Source: Apteryx mantelli (taxonomy: Eukaryota; Chordata; Aves; Apterygiformes; Apterygidae). Taken from it: a stretch of DNA of 64,000 bases. Shown here piece by piece: positions 1-12,800 of this stretch. Every line of letters begins with the position of its first letter. The first letter of the stretch is position 1. The position numbers and the translations under genes are program-made. The notes under the pieces were generated by a model. It saw only the letters and a program-made list of their open reading frames with translations. It did no database searches and was not told the origin of the DNA. Where the stretch lies: contig NC_089978.1 of the NCBI RefSeq assembly GCF_036417845.1, positions 90,018,007-90,082,006 on the forward strand. Reading direction: 5' to 3'.

Positions 1-241
1 GGCGGCCCTCGGGGAAGCGCCGCGCACGTCACGTGTGCGGGAGCCGCTTCCCACACCCCAAACTGGGGCTCCGGCTTCGCCCGCTGCCGCTGCTTTATTA
101 GCATTAGCGACAATAATTACGATTTTTAACCGCGGCCCGTGCGGGGGCCCGGGGTGACCCAAGGCCACGCACCCCCCCCCCCCCCACGCCCGGGTCCGCC
201 ACCGCTTAATATCCGCGTCGCTCCCGTCCACCCCCCCCAAC

Positions 242-265
242 CACACACACACACACACACACACA
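242..265 (+). repeat. (CA)n microsatellite in the ZFX promoter
   Basis: An uninterrupted CA dinucleotide tract of about 12 units. It lies about 60 bases after a run of 14 C residues (172-185), inside the CpG island and upstream of the presumed first exon. Confidence 0.95.
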
Positions 266-689
266 AATAGAAAGTTAAAAAAAAGCAGAGGGGCAGCGCG
301 GGCCCGCCGGCCGCCCGCCCCTCCCGCCGCCGGGCCCGGGCCGCGCCGCAGGCCGCGCCGCGGGATGGCGGCCGGGGCCGGCGGAGGGCGGGGGAGGCCT
401 GCCCGGGCGGCGGCGGCACGGAGGGGCGGGCGGATCCGCGGGGCAGCCGCTCCGCGTCGGGGGCGCCCGCCGGGCCCTCAGCGGCGCTTGGCGGCGGAGG
501 CGGCGGCAGGAGGAGCCGCAGGGAGCCGAGCGCCGCCGCCGCGCCTCCCCCCCCCCCCACCGCCGCCACCCCTACCCGCGCCGCCTCGGCCGGCCCGGCA
601 GCCGCCCCCGGCCCTGCGGCGGCCCCGGCCGCGGCGGGCGGTTGGCCCGAGGCGGCGGGCAGCGGCGGCGGCGCGCTCCCTTCCGCATT

Positions 690-902
690 TTCCTGGGTCT
701 CTCTCGGGCAGTGACGTGATGTGCTGACGGCGGGCCCGGCCCGGGGAGCTTGGCCGCTTCCACTCAGCTCCGAGCTCGGCCCCTCCCTCCCCTCCCGCCC
801 GCCCGCCCCGCCGCAGCCGCCGCCGCCGCCGCCGCCGCGCTCGGCCCAGTCGCGCAGAGAGAGGCCGCGCCGCGCCAAGCGCCGCCGCCCGCCACCCGCA
901 CG
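690..902 (+). other. ZFX: Non-coding first exon of ZFX (5' UTR), start approximate
   Basis: A consensus splice donor (ACG|GTAAGC) sits at 902/903 in the centre of the CpG island. The coding part of ZFX begins only after an acceptor at 6861-6862, so a 5' untranslated exon is required and this is the best donor seen. The 5' boundary is a guess placed near the CRE-like motif. Alternative first exons are possible. Confidence 0.55.
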
Positions 903-3900
903 GTAAGCAGCCCGGGGCCGGGCCCCGCCGCCCGGCCCGGCCCGGGCCTTCCCCTGCCCGCACCAGGCCGCAGCGCAGGCCCCGAGGAGGCCGCAGCTAG
1001 GCCGCGCCAGGGCTCCGGCAAAAGAGCGGGCCGCAGGGCCGGGGCCGGCGGGCTGCGCGCCCCCAGCGCGGCCCTGGGCAGCGGGGGCGGCGGCGGGAGG
1101 GGAGCGGAAGCGCGGCGGGGGGGTTGCGGGCTCGGGGAGAGGCGGGCGAGGTCGGTGCCAGGCCCCGGGCCCGGCCGAGGGGGGTTCGGAGAGTGTCTGG
1201 AGGAGGAGACAAAATGGCGGCGCGCGGGGGGGGGAGGCGGAGGGCGCCGGGCGCCATCTTGAATTAATCGTTCGGCGTAGCCAGTGTCTCGGTGCAGGCC
1301 GGGCCGGGCCGGAGGGGGGAGCCCCTGGCCCCGCTCATCGCAGCGCCGGGCCGCGGGCTCCGGAGAGGGAGAGCCCGTAGCCTCCCCACCCCCGCTTCTC
1401 CTCTCTCTCTTCTCCGCCTCTCCCTCCTCCCCTCCGCGGCGCCTGCCAGCCAGCGAGTCGCAGGGGAGCTCGGCGCTTTCCGGCCCGCGGCGGCTTCCTG
1501 TGCTGCAGCGCCAGGGCTGTCAGCGGTGCCCCCTTCTCCTGCGGCGCCTGGCCCGGCCCCGCCGCACGGCCGCTCTCCTCTGCCGCTGGGCCGCGCTGGT
1601 TTTCGGCTGTACCTGACGCGCTCCTTCGCCCGGCCGCCCTGCGAGAGGCGCAGTGCCCCCCTGGGGGACACCCCTTGGTACTGGGCTCCCCTCCGAGCAT
1701 CTCCTCTCCTGCAGAGACTCCCAGCAGGGTGGCGCGTAGCTTTCAAAGGGACGCTCCGGGCTGGTTATTTCCCTAACTCAGGTTCTGTTAAAAACGAGCT
1801 TAGGTGTCACCTGATGCACAACATCTCTGTGAAATCTGGAGGAAGCCACTTTTTTTTTTTAACCTGTATCTGCAAATGCCCACACCACTGACCTACAACA
1901 AAAGAGAAAAAAAGACTGTAGTTTTTTTTTACTAAATCACAGTGAAAACAACAATACTAATTCTTCTGCCAAAACAGAGGGAGATGCATAATGAAATAAA
2001 CAGCTAAATGATTACAGTCATATTTGTAACATTGTTTTTATTCTTCCATTTATTCATCTAATAATCTTGGGGGCTATTTCCCAGATAAGCATTAGATGTT
2101 ACAGGAGTATAATTTTTAACCTTTCATGTGCGTGTGACTGAGAGTGTGTGTGTACATTGCATTCTCCATAAGTGGGTCATGTAGGGAGAGTTATTACACT
2201 GCAGCAGTAGTGTTCACTGAACCCATAGTTGTCTCATAACCACAGTGAAGCTTTGGGTAGCTCGGGGCTCTAACCCAATTGGGACATGCAGGGCGTGCTG
2301 CAGTTTTTAATGTGATGTAGCAAGGCATGATGGGAGCTTGGTTGCAGTTGTACATTAGGTCGTCTTAGCGTAGGTAGGGGCTGGGGTTTGGACATGGGGA
2401 ATTTTGCTGTTTATGCCTTGCTTTTTCTGGGGTGGGGCAGAGTTTTGCCGTGCAGTAATTTGCTTTATGCCTCTGTCCACAAATGAACAGATGTACTGTT
2501 CTTTCCTTAGCAGTAGACAAAGGAATTTCCTATGGATTTCTTTTTCATTAAGGTGGCTTTTCTGAGGTTTCTCCTTTTTATCGTTTCCTATATTGCCTTT
2601 TTTTGAGAGGGAACAGAGAAACTGACCATTTCTGTGGCGTATTAAAGCTTTTTCTTCTAAGTAGCTCCATTTTTAAAGTTGCCCTCTCTTCTTTAAAATA
2701 TGGCAGCTCATCCATTTCTTCTTATTTCACCTTGATTACATTGGTAGGCCTGTTAAGTAAACTATTTGTAATGTGATAAGCTATTGAAATGTCTGCATTG
2801 CTTTTTTTTGACTGACTGACAAGATGAGATTTAGGGAAAATCCACCATTTTATTTTATAAAGTTACTTTATTGTATTGCTAATAGCTTAATACCATTTCA
2901 TCTGCGAATATATATTTTCCTATGGGCCCTTCCACTTGAAAACATTGCCTTGACTTTCACAAAAGCAAAACCAAGCAAAAACTCTCAAGGCATGTACCTT
3001 GAATAAGCAGTTAAAATAGTCAATTTGTAAGAACTACTTTTACAGACTGAATTAGGTATATTTCAGTCATATTAATTCTAAATCTGTGTGAAGCTGACAT
3101 AGGCCCAGAGCCAAGTAAAAGATGTAGGTGCTTAATTATCCTTTAGGAGATAGAAAACCTGGCGTTAAGGGCCTAGGCTTTTTCTGTTGTACCCAGTGGC
3201 AGTTAGGAGAACAGCTCCCAAATTCCCTAGATTTGAACCATGAGACATGTAGATTTGGCTGTTGAGAAGGACTAAGTGTAGGGACATGGCTGGGTACCTG
3301 CTTTTCTTCAAGAGTTTAGGTTCCCAAACCAGAAATGAAAATTGCTTCTGTCTGCTTTGGTGCCAGCACCTTCTCCTGAGGTAAGTGTCTACCAGAATTA
3401 CTTGAAAGAACTAAGAGGAGTTCCTGCCCATCTTGAAACCTTGCAGGAAAATGAACTGCTGAAGTTGCCTCTTTGCCTTATATCGCAGAGTTTAAGGTAT
3501 TTGCCAAAGAGTTTGAAGACCTGGGTTTGGTGTGGTGCTTACGGTGAGAAACTTTGATATTTCTCATGTCAGAGAACAGCGTCTTCATCACGAAGCTGCA
3601 GGTTGGTACAGCACCGTTGGGAATACCGTCCTTTGCATTGCTGAACCTGGACCACTGCGCTGATTCGCTGATCAGAACAAGCAGGAAGAAACACAGTATT
3701 TTCTCATCTACTGGTTAGAATGTTCAAATCCTGAAATGCTTTCAGGAAATTTTTAGGGGTTATTTTTTTTCCATCCATGGACAAATGCCCTGATGCCTTT
3801 TTGGATTGCAGATTTGGATTTGGGTACCTTTATCATTTGAGACGGTTTAGCTAAATCCTGGTTTAAATGTTTACCTCCTCTTTTAGTGCTCTTTCTGTAG

Positions 3901-6862
3901 CAAATTTCTCTCTGTGGGGGTTTCTGTGCCTAAGTGGAGGACTATTAAGGTCTTTATTGTCCTGCACAGCTATAGGGATTTGCATACATGAATCTGTTGG
4001 CACGATCAGTGCACAAAAGTGCAGGAAATCTTGTTGCAGAAGATAAGCATTCAGTGAAGAGGTTGGGTTTTTTTTTCTTTTTCTTCTGAACAAGTACCAA
4101 AGCGCAAGTCTATGGCGTTTTTAAGACTGGGTCTTGAAAACCTACTTGCCTGAGAAACTTCCTCAGTCAGTCTGTGCATAACATGAGGCTTCATTTTGCA
4201 AAATACTTTGTCTCTGTAGTTGAAAAGAGCACGCTAATACAGAGGAGGCAGTGCTGTTATGCTGCATGTGTGGTTGAAGGTCTGCGTTGTCACTCTTGGT
4301 GCTGGAGTCTTGATGAAGTTGCACCATCAGGAATGCTACAGAGAGCTGTCAATTTTAACAGCTGTTGCTTACATTCTGGGCAGCAGTGAAAGTGGCAGCA
4401 ATGGGATGGCATCAGCGGGCTTGTTCTGGAAACTGAGAAGTAATGGAGGTGGCTTCTGGGTCTTATAAGCAAAGAGGATGCAGAAATGGAGGATGAAGGA
4501 GAGCCTCCATAATAGAGACAGCAAGGAGTCTGAGGAAAGGATAGGATAGTAAAAATATATGCATGAATCATAAGAAGTAGGAATTTGTGGTGGAGTGGTG
4601 GCAGGTGGGTGATGAAAGCAGGAAATGGAGAAAACGAGTGCCACTTCCTTCAGGAGCTCCTGGTGTACTGACACTTCAAGCTAGTTGAGTTCCAGCTGAT
4701 CAGAGGCTAGTGCTATGACTATAACCCTCACAAGCACAGTCAGAAACAGCATCTTGACTTTCCCCAGAAACCTGGAGAGTGAGTGCTAACTTCTTATGTG
4801 GGTGTTGCCTGAGGAGAGAAGAGATTTATTTCCACCAGTTTTTAATCCCCTCTGCCTCCTCCAAGAAAAATATCTGGATTGCTGATACAATCTTTGCTAC
4901 AAAGTGACTTCTAAATTTATGAGCAGCGTAGTTTTGTGTGAATGATGGGAATGCTCTGTAGTTACAAGGTGGGGGAAAGAGTAAATGAGTGAGTAATGAA
5001 GATAATGCAGATAAAGATACAAGAGCTTGGAGAAAAGCAACAGAAAAGAATAAACACTGAAAACAACACAGAAAAGATGACACTGAACAGGAAAGAAATT
5101 AGTAGTTGACTAGGTCTGTACTTAATAGGTAGAAATGAACAAATTTGGGCCTGATTAATTCTTGCTTAAATAGCTGTGTGAAACCTTGTTAGTCTGTTCT
5201 TGCTTCTCTGGCATGACAGAAGTTGATGTGCCATCAGTCAAGCTATAATCTTGTATCTGAGACTAAGAAACACTTTTCTTTTGCTCTTGATCTTGAAAAA
5301 GCATCTGCATCAATAGATGCTCCTGTTAATAGTGGATGCTTGACAGAAAAGCTTGGCATTCAGAATAACTATGAAATTATCTGTGTCCAGTTGGACACCA
5401 CAATGATTTGTTAGCACAGCTGTCTTTAAAATCTAGGCTCTTCCCAACTGAACATCACACAAGAAGTAGGGAATCCCTTGGAAAAATACTACACAGCAGC
5501 TGTTTTCACTTTAGTTTAATTTCTGGTTATATTTCATCCTCAACTTTTAAAAATACATTTTTCTGATTTATAAATTAGGTGGTTAGCTGTAAAGAGTTGA
5601 GAAATTTGAGCTAGAAAGAAGGTGAAGTCTAGAAAATACTTACTACAGGTTATGGTTATAGTGTGTTTTGAAGTAGTTGATAATTTTTTCTTTTTCATGG
5701 AAATTATCCCTGTAAAGACTGAGTTGACATAATTTTTAAAAAGGTACGATTTATGGAAACCTTGAACAGAATCTTAATGCCTCCTCTGGGCCTATTGTGA
5801 TAGTATCACGGAAGTGGGGAGGTTCCTGCTCATCACTGTGAAAAGTGTTTATAGGAAGGAAAATCACTGAAGTCCATACCTTCCACTTACTTGTACAGTT
5901 CTTCCTATGAGCAGAAACATTCAGCAATATTCTGTTGCCTCTTGCTGGTTCAGCACTTGGGAAACTAGTTGGACTAAGTTCAAGGGACTAGTACAAGTTT
6001 ATATGAGATCACATTTTAGCCAAATAGCCTGATCCTTATTATAATGCATATATATAAGCAGCAAAACTTAAACAGGAGTTGTAGCTTTTAGCAAGTATTT
6101 CAGCTTTGTGGTTTTGTTTCATTCTTTTCTTAAGAAGAGTAAAAGTCTTCAGTTGCTGTTACGCATTGAAGAAATGTTGACATTCTGTTAAATAATAGAA
6201 GTCTGGTAGAATTTGACATTTAGTACTTTCTGAGAACTGGTGGTATTTTTACTATAAAAGCAAATTGACAGTTTGTCTTGGGGCAGGTGGCTTTTAAATA
6301 TTCATACATCTGAAATTCAAAAATCCATGATGTAATGTTCTGGAATTGGCTAACACTGATGATTTCAATCTCTGAAGTGACATAAGAGAAATAGTAATTT
6401 CCTCTGACTGTCCAAGTTTATGAACGTAGGGGACATCAAGAGTGGTATGCATTACTGTCTGTTAGTCATCTACTTTTAGCTTAAACTTCTCAAGCTTTCT
6501 TGATTTGAGAATGCTGTGTCCCCACCAACCAAAAAGACTTGAGTGTGAATGTGCCCAGGCTTTCCCTTAAAAACATTTTTCTTTGTAAGAATATAAGGAA
6601 ATCACATTTTTCATATCCCTTTCTTGATCTCACGCTCCTCTTGTTCAGGCCCTGGATGTGTGGTGCTACAGAGTAGTGTTTCTGGAATCCCAAGCAGAAG
6701 TACTCTGAAATCTGGGCCGTCTTACAGCCAAGAGGTGTTTTTTGTTGACTACCTTATGCCCAGAATTTCATCTTTTCATATGACGACTATTGTACAGGCA
6801 GAGATAGTCTTCTTAGTATGATAGTTACTAGTTAAATAACCTTTCTTCTTTACCTTCTACAG
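903..6862 (+). other. ZFX: ZFX intron 1
   Basis: About 6 kb between the presumed 5' UTR donor and the acceptor of the first coding exon. The first 800 bases remain in the CpG island and the rest is AT-rich. I see no convincing coding exon, RNA gene or recognisable young repeat. Extra untranslated exons could be hidden here. Confidence 0.6.
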
Positions 6863-6890
6863 ACACTGTGACTGATGAGAGTTAAAGGCC

Positions 6891-9800
6891 ATGGATGAAG
6901 ATGGGCTTGAATTGCAGCCACATGAGCCAAATGCGTTTTTTGATCCAACAGGTCTGTCAGGAGATAATACATAAATAAGTGTGTTCACATTAAATATTGT
7001 TGACTGCTTGTAGTTTATTTTGTCTTTACTTAAAGGTGTCAGTGATTTTGTATAAGGTGGTCACTTTCAATTTTTTGTTGGTTTTGTTACTCAGAGCAAT
7101 ATGAATGAGCTGATTCAGTGAAGTGTTAGTTGTTTGGATATTGGAGAAACTGCAGAATCGCTTGTGTTCTAGTGCTTTATCAGCTACCCTGTATGTTTAC
7201 CTGTCTTAATTACTTGTATGCTATTATGATGGTTTTGCTAAATGGCTACCTAGTGTAAAAGTTGGAGTCAAATAGAAGTAATTTCAGTATTAAACACTTG
7301 AGTTAGTTTTATAATTTCAATGCTATTTTAATTATGTTTTTCAGGAGCTGATGCAGCCCACATGGATGGAGATCAGATTGTTGTGGAAGTACAGGAAACA
7401 GTATTTGTTTCAGATGTAGTGGACTCAGATATAACTGTGCATAATTTTGTTCCTGATGATCCAGATTCTGTAGTAATCCAAGATGTCATTGAGGATGTTG
7501 TTATCGAGGATGTTCAGTGCCCAGACATCATGGAGGAGCCAGATGTGTCTGAAACTGTCATTATTCCTGAACAAGTGCTGGACACAGATGTAGCCGAAGA
7601 GGTTTCTTTGGCTCATTGCACTGTCCCAGATGACGTTTTAGCTTCTGACATAACAGCGGAAGCAATGTCAATACCAGAACATGTACTGACAAGCGAGTCA
7701 ATGCATGTACCTGAGGTTGGACATGTAGAACATGTAGTTCATGATAATGTTGAAGAGGCAGATATCGTCACTGACACTCTGGGAACAGATGTTGTTTCAG
7801 AAGAAGTCTTGGTGGCAGACTGTGCCTCAGAAGCAGTGATTGATGCCAATGGAATCCCTGTGGAACATCAAGATGATAAGGGCAACTGTGAAGATTACCT
7901 TATGATTTCCTGTAAGTGTCTGGGCAAAGCCATAAAAATTCTCGGGATATTGGCCTGGGTGGTGTTTGAAATAGCTGGGGAAGGGTTTATAACAATGCCC
8001 AAAATAGAGTTTCTGTATTATTTAATGAAACAAAAGTCTCACAAATATGTTCAAAAAAACTTTTTTTTTAGGAATGTGTAACAGCTAAAAGTTCTCATGA
8101 AACTAATGGAGAGGAATACTAGCAAATGCATGTCTGATTATAAATTATTTCTGTGGCATTTTATAGAATATGAACAAAAGAGTAAGAATTCCAGTAGGCT
8201 AAATGCTATATACTTAGAATGAACTGAAAGAAAATAAATATGGCATTGTTTGAACATACACGTATGTGCAGATTAGTAAGATTACTGCCAAGCTATTAAG
8301 AAAGCAGCAAAACTATTTCATGGAAAAGGGAGTCAAAAAACTTTTTTCGAAGTCTAAATGATATTTTGTTATCTTTGTCTTGTTTTTTGCTATACTTCCC
8401 CCACCCTCCCTTCCCATTTATAGTTAGATACCAGCAGTAATGTTTTTCTTTGCTATTAGGATGTGTTCTCTTTTTCTTGATTAAGCAAAGGATGTGAAGG
8501 AATGCTGCTAATAAAAAGAATAGGTATTGCTGCTCATAGCTGAGAAGCAACCTTAAATATCTTAATCTCCCTTCTCTTAGAAACAGTGGCACAATCCATC
8601 TGAATCATGATATTTTCAGAGACTTCAGGTGGGGAGTGGGGAAAGAACATAGCAAATCATCGGGCCTTTTTGTGCTAGGGATATCCATTTGTGCAAACTA
8701 GAACTTACTCTTAGCATATTATTTATTATAATGCTTACTCAATGCAACACCTAGGAACATCAGAGTGTCGCTGCTGGATGTTTGTTTGTCATAGAAATAG
8801 AAAAACTTTTTTAGGCTGGTTAGCTTGTTTAATTGCCATTTCAGATCACTTCAAGTTTGTCCAGCATTAAATGATGCCATTGATGAGGCATACTTGATGC
8901 TCTCTATCATTTAATTCCACTGTTACTTTTTTTTTTTTTGGACGCTTCTTTTTAAATGTATTATAACTTGTTTTAATTTTATATTCTGTGCTTATGGATT
9001 TTAATGTTGCTTCTCCTTACCTAGGATCACTGCATTTCTTAATTTATCATCTCTTGAGTTCCTTGAGTAACCTTGTGCAGCCATGTTTTGAGTTTATATG
9101 AGGTACAGTTAATTCTCTATTATCTGGGAAAACAATGAAATGGGATAATGCAAAATATAAATAATACAAAATATTGTAAAATTAAGCTGCAAGAATATGC
9201 AGAGGTGAAATGGAGAGGAGATATCAGGGATGCTGCTGAGTGTGGAGCACAAACATCCCTGAAATAATAGTTATCCAAACCAGTACATGCCCTCTGTGCA
9301 GTACAATACAGTGCAAATGTAATTTTCTAATTTGAGACCCCAGGTAGTTCATATGAAAGCAGCTCAAATGCTTCTGCACTTGCAGCATAGTTAACAACAA
9401 AGTGGATAATCCACCCGTGGATAATTGAGACCTGACTGCGTAGGGGCTCTGCTGATGATCCTTCACTGATCCTTATCCTTGACAGTAGCACTTTAAGTTG
9501 CTGTTGCTCCTGCCCGTCTGCTCACTCTTCCCCTGCAGGTTATCATCCTAAAGCATGGACAACAGAGGGAGGCTTCTGGGGTTGCTGGCGTGTGAACATT
9601 TTACAAACTGGTGTCTGCATAAATTCAAGCAACGGGCGGCATAGATGCGTTAGATGTCCCGTTCAGCCATTGCCAGTGTAGCCTCTGATAGTGGGACAGA
9701 CATGGATGAGGACAGAGTGTATTGGCAGATGCCATGTTGCATGATCCCTAAAATATGCGACAGCGAGGAAGACTTTGATGTATCTGTTGTCAGTAGGTGG

Positions 9801-12800
9801 TAACTGACAGAGAACATAGGAATTTAATGATTCAGTTGTATTAGGATATTCTCCATTTTCAGTCACATATTTCTGCAGACATGTGAATTCCATACTTTAT
9901 TTAATATTAAATGCTTCTTGATAGTCTTGCAAAGTACTTTCTTTAGCTTCAGAACCTTAAATAAGTCAGCACTTAAAACAATCATTTTGTTACAAAAAAT
10001 GTCTTCTTTATTTGTGTTTAAATTATTAAGTGTGTGCTACAGTTCATTTTAAAGGGAAGTTCCCTATTACCACCTACTGTGTTTAAAGCCTGCCTAACAA
10101 GTTCTTCTGGTTTTGAAGTCAGAGGCTAGTACTTTCCCGTCAAGACTGTCTTTCCAAATAGTCTCTCCGTTGTAGAGAAAACATTATTTGAATTCATTTC
10201 CATTTCTTTGCATTGGCAGTGTGTGTGTTTCTTGATCTTCTCTGTTGACTCTCTCTGTTCTTCAGTTCTACTTAGTAGTCAGGGGTTTTTAAAAGATAGT
10301 AACGTCAACCCAGTTTTTGATTTTTCTTCTTAACCTGTAAGTTCATGCTTGATTCTGGCAGACCTCCTTGAATTGCTAGGGCAAATGTTGGAATAGAATT
10401 TTGCCTGCTGTTATAGTAGGCAAATGTTGCTGCTTCCCAGATCTGGGAATTTGACTGCATTCTTCAGAATGCTTTTTCCCATCTTCTTTTATCTTGTCAC
10501 TTGAAAAGCAGGGATTAACACCGTTTTCCTTTTGTGGTCTTAGGTTTCTCAGTCTATATTCTGCAGTCATAGGCAAAATCCTTTGCTATCTTCTTCCTAA
10601 CTTTTGGTTCTCTTTGTGTTTTCATTCCTGATGAATTGTGTCTACTTAGCTTTTTTAAAACAAGATCGTTTTCTTATTTTATCCTGTAAATACCTTTTTT
10701 GAAATTATTAAGTATATGTACTTCTCTTACGTTATATTTCTGCTTTCTTTCATGGTTTCAGACTTTCGTCTCTTCGAAGAGCACAATCCCCATGTGTTTC
10801 ATTCTGTGACTTTCCTTCAAGAAACTCACTTACTATTTTAATACTTCTTTTTCCATTTCCATTTAATTTAGCCTCTACATTGCTATGTCTTTGTGTTTTC
10901 ATTCCCAGGATAATGCTTCTTGACACAACTTACATCATCACTTATCTTTTGATGTGCTCACTTACCTCTTTTTTGGGTACTTTGCCTTTGCCCTCAAGCT
11001 GGCTTTTTGGTCTCTGGTAGATTTGGGACACTTATGCCAGAACTGAGTCAGGTATTTGTTCATTCAACAGAGGATGCAAACTGTTACTAATCAGTTGCTT
11101 GAAAGGATTCCGGGTTTGATAAATCATTTTTTTTTCACATAAGCTATAACAAATTAGTTCATGAGGATTCTCCATAAAATTTGGTCAGAAAAGGATAAAT
11201 TGTCTTCTGGCACACACCAGTCCAAATTGGTTGGTGGTAAATTTTAAGGCTTGGAAAATCATTTCCCCCAAGTGAAACGGTAATGGTGAGATTAGTTAAT
11301 TTTTTAGGAAAAAAAAAAAAACAAAAACCAAATGTCATGGACTAATAGAGCAGAATAGTACCTTACAGCTAGTCATGTGGTGGGAATTAAGATTTTTGCT
11401 TGTCTGGTTTTATTCAGTTTGGCAAAGTAAGACATGTCCTTTGTCATGAAGTAGGCAAAAGGTTGCACTCTGGTGTACGCGTATTTAATTGCAGTAAAAC
11501 TGATAAGGCACAGAGAAGAGTAGCCTCACAAAGTTTACGTTTCCCTTGTAACCTGCAGATTTCGGAAGTTATGTGATGTTTACAAATACAGGGGCTATGT
11601 TATGTCCATATCTTTGCTTTGAGTTAGAAATGTCTTTGTTTGTTGTATCTGAATTAACACTTTTCATTGCAGGAGTCAGAACCTGGCATACTCAAAGAGA
11701 TAAAATAATGATTACGTTGTTTCTTAGGTCTAGATGAAACATACCTTTCCTCATCCTTGGATAATATGTTTAAGTTGAAAGTGATGGACCTAATCAACAA
11801 AACCATAATGCTCATGCCTTCATTACTGCCATGCAGTAGACTTTTATGCAAGAAAACAAAAATGGTTTTATTTGCTTTTTTTAGCTTAAAGTTAAGTGCC
11901 CATCTCTTTTCCCTGGAAATTTCTACAGATGCAGCAAACCACGTTTTTCTTTCTGTGGGGTAGAACTTGCTGCCATGCTTTCTTTCTGATCATTAGACAA
12001 GTCCTGAGTAGGAGTGGTTGCAACTAAGGAAGCTCAGGGAGTTGACACGTCGGGTGAAGGGGACCAAGAGCTCCTTTGCTCTGAGTAGTGCCCCAGAGCT
12101 TTGTCTGTTTTGTGTGCTGGGGAAGGCAGAGCAACACGGCCAAGTGTTAGATACCAACTCAGAGCTAAGGAAATTCTGCCCTGAGGGGAGCTTCAGACAC
12201 ATGGGCTATACAGTTGCTCACGTGTGATGGCAATGGTATTAAAATTGAAATAGAACAGATTTATTTTCTCCCACAGGTTGGGAAACTTGCCTTGCCATTA
12301 ACAAAATAACTGGGCAGTAAAATTAATTTTCTCAGTGGACTAGGAGTTCTCTGCTATCAGATGAACTACAAGTAAAATGTATATATCACAGATACCTGAA
12401 CAAAGTCCACTTGGGGAATACAGCATGCTTTTAATCTATTTTAGAGAAAACATGATAGTAAGCAGTGGCCTTTTTCATTAAGAATGGTTAAACAGGGCTG
12501 TTTCTTTTGTAAGCAGACAAGTATGTCACGATATGCATTTTGTTAGCAGTGGAGGGAATCGTTTGGGAACATAAAGGATGAAAAAATAGATGTTTTTTGT
12601 CTACTTGCTCCATATACAGATTTTGAGGTGTTAAATTCTGTTTTGACACCAGTTTTTCTTAAATATCTCTAAAAGAATTGTCTTAGTGTGATAGGTACTA
12701 ATGAGCTGAGGTGCCTTAGTGCTAAAGTAAATTTTATCTTTTTTGTTCCTTTAATTTTCCTCATTTAATCCCATGTAAGGGAGAAACTGTAGGAGAAAAA

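Larger units (their letters stand above)
1..1700 (+). promoter_or_regulatory. ZFX: CpG-island promoter of ZFX
   Basis: The sequence is very GC- and CpG-rich up to about 1,700 and then drops sharply to AT-rich intron, which is typical of a housekeeping vertebrate promoter. No TATA box is evident. Visible candidate sites are an E-box-like GTCACGTG at 28-35, a CRE/ATF-like TGACGTGA at 712-719, GC boxes throughout, and two YY1-type motifs (1211-1220 on the + strand, 1253-1262 as reverse complement). Short open frames inside the island are expected from GC bias and are not supported as genes. The exact transcription start cannot be fixed from sequence; the non-coding first exon ends at 902. Confidence 0.85.

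Noticed and set aside
126-1746. Many long overlapping frames on both strands in the first 1.7 kb
   Set aside because: They lie in a CpG island, are low-complexity Pro/Arg/Ala/Gly-rich in every phase, and overlap the promoter and non-coding first exon of ZFX.
3100-3560. Repeat-like texture and a 71-codon frame in ZFX intron 1
   Set aside because: I could not match it to a known repeat or protein, and there is no exon structure around it.
7912-8081. Read-through of the ZFX exon ending at 7911 into the intron, giving an alternative C-terminus
   Set aside because: A consensus donor (GTAAGTG) is present and the spliced product matches ZFX exactly, so the open extension is chance.
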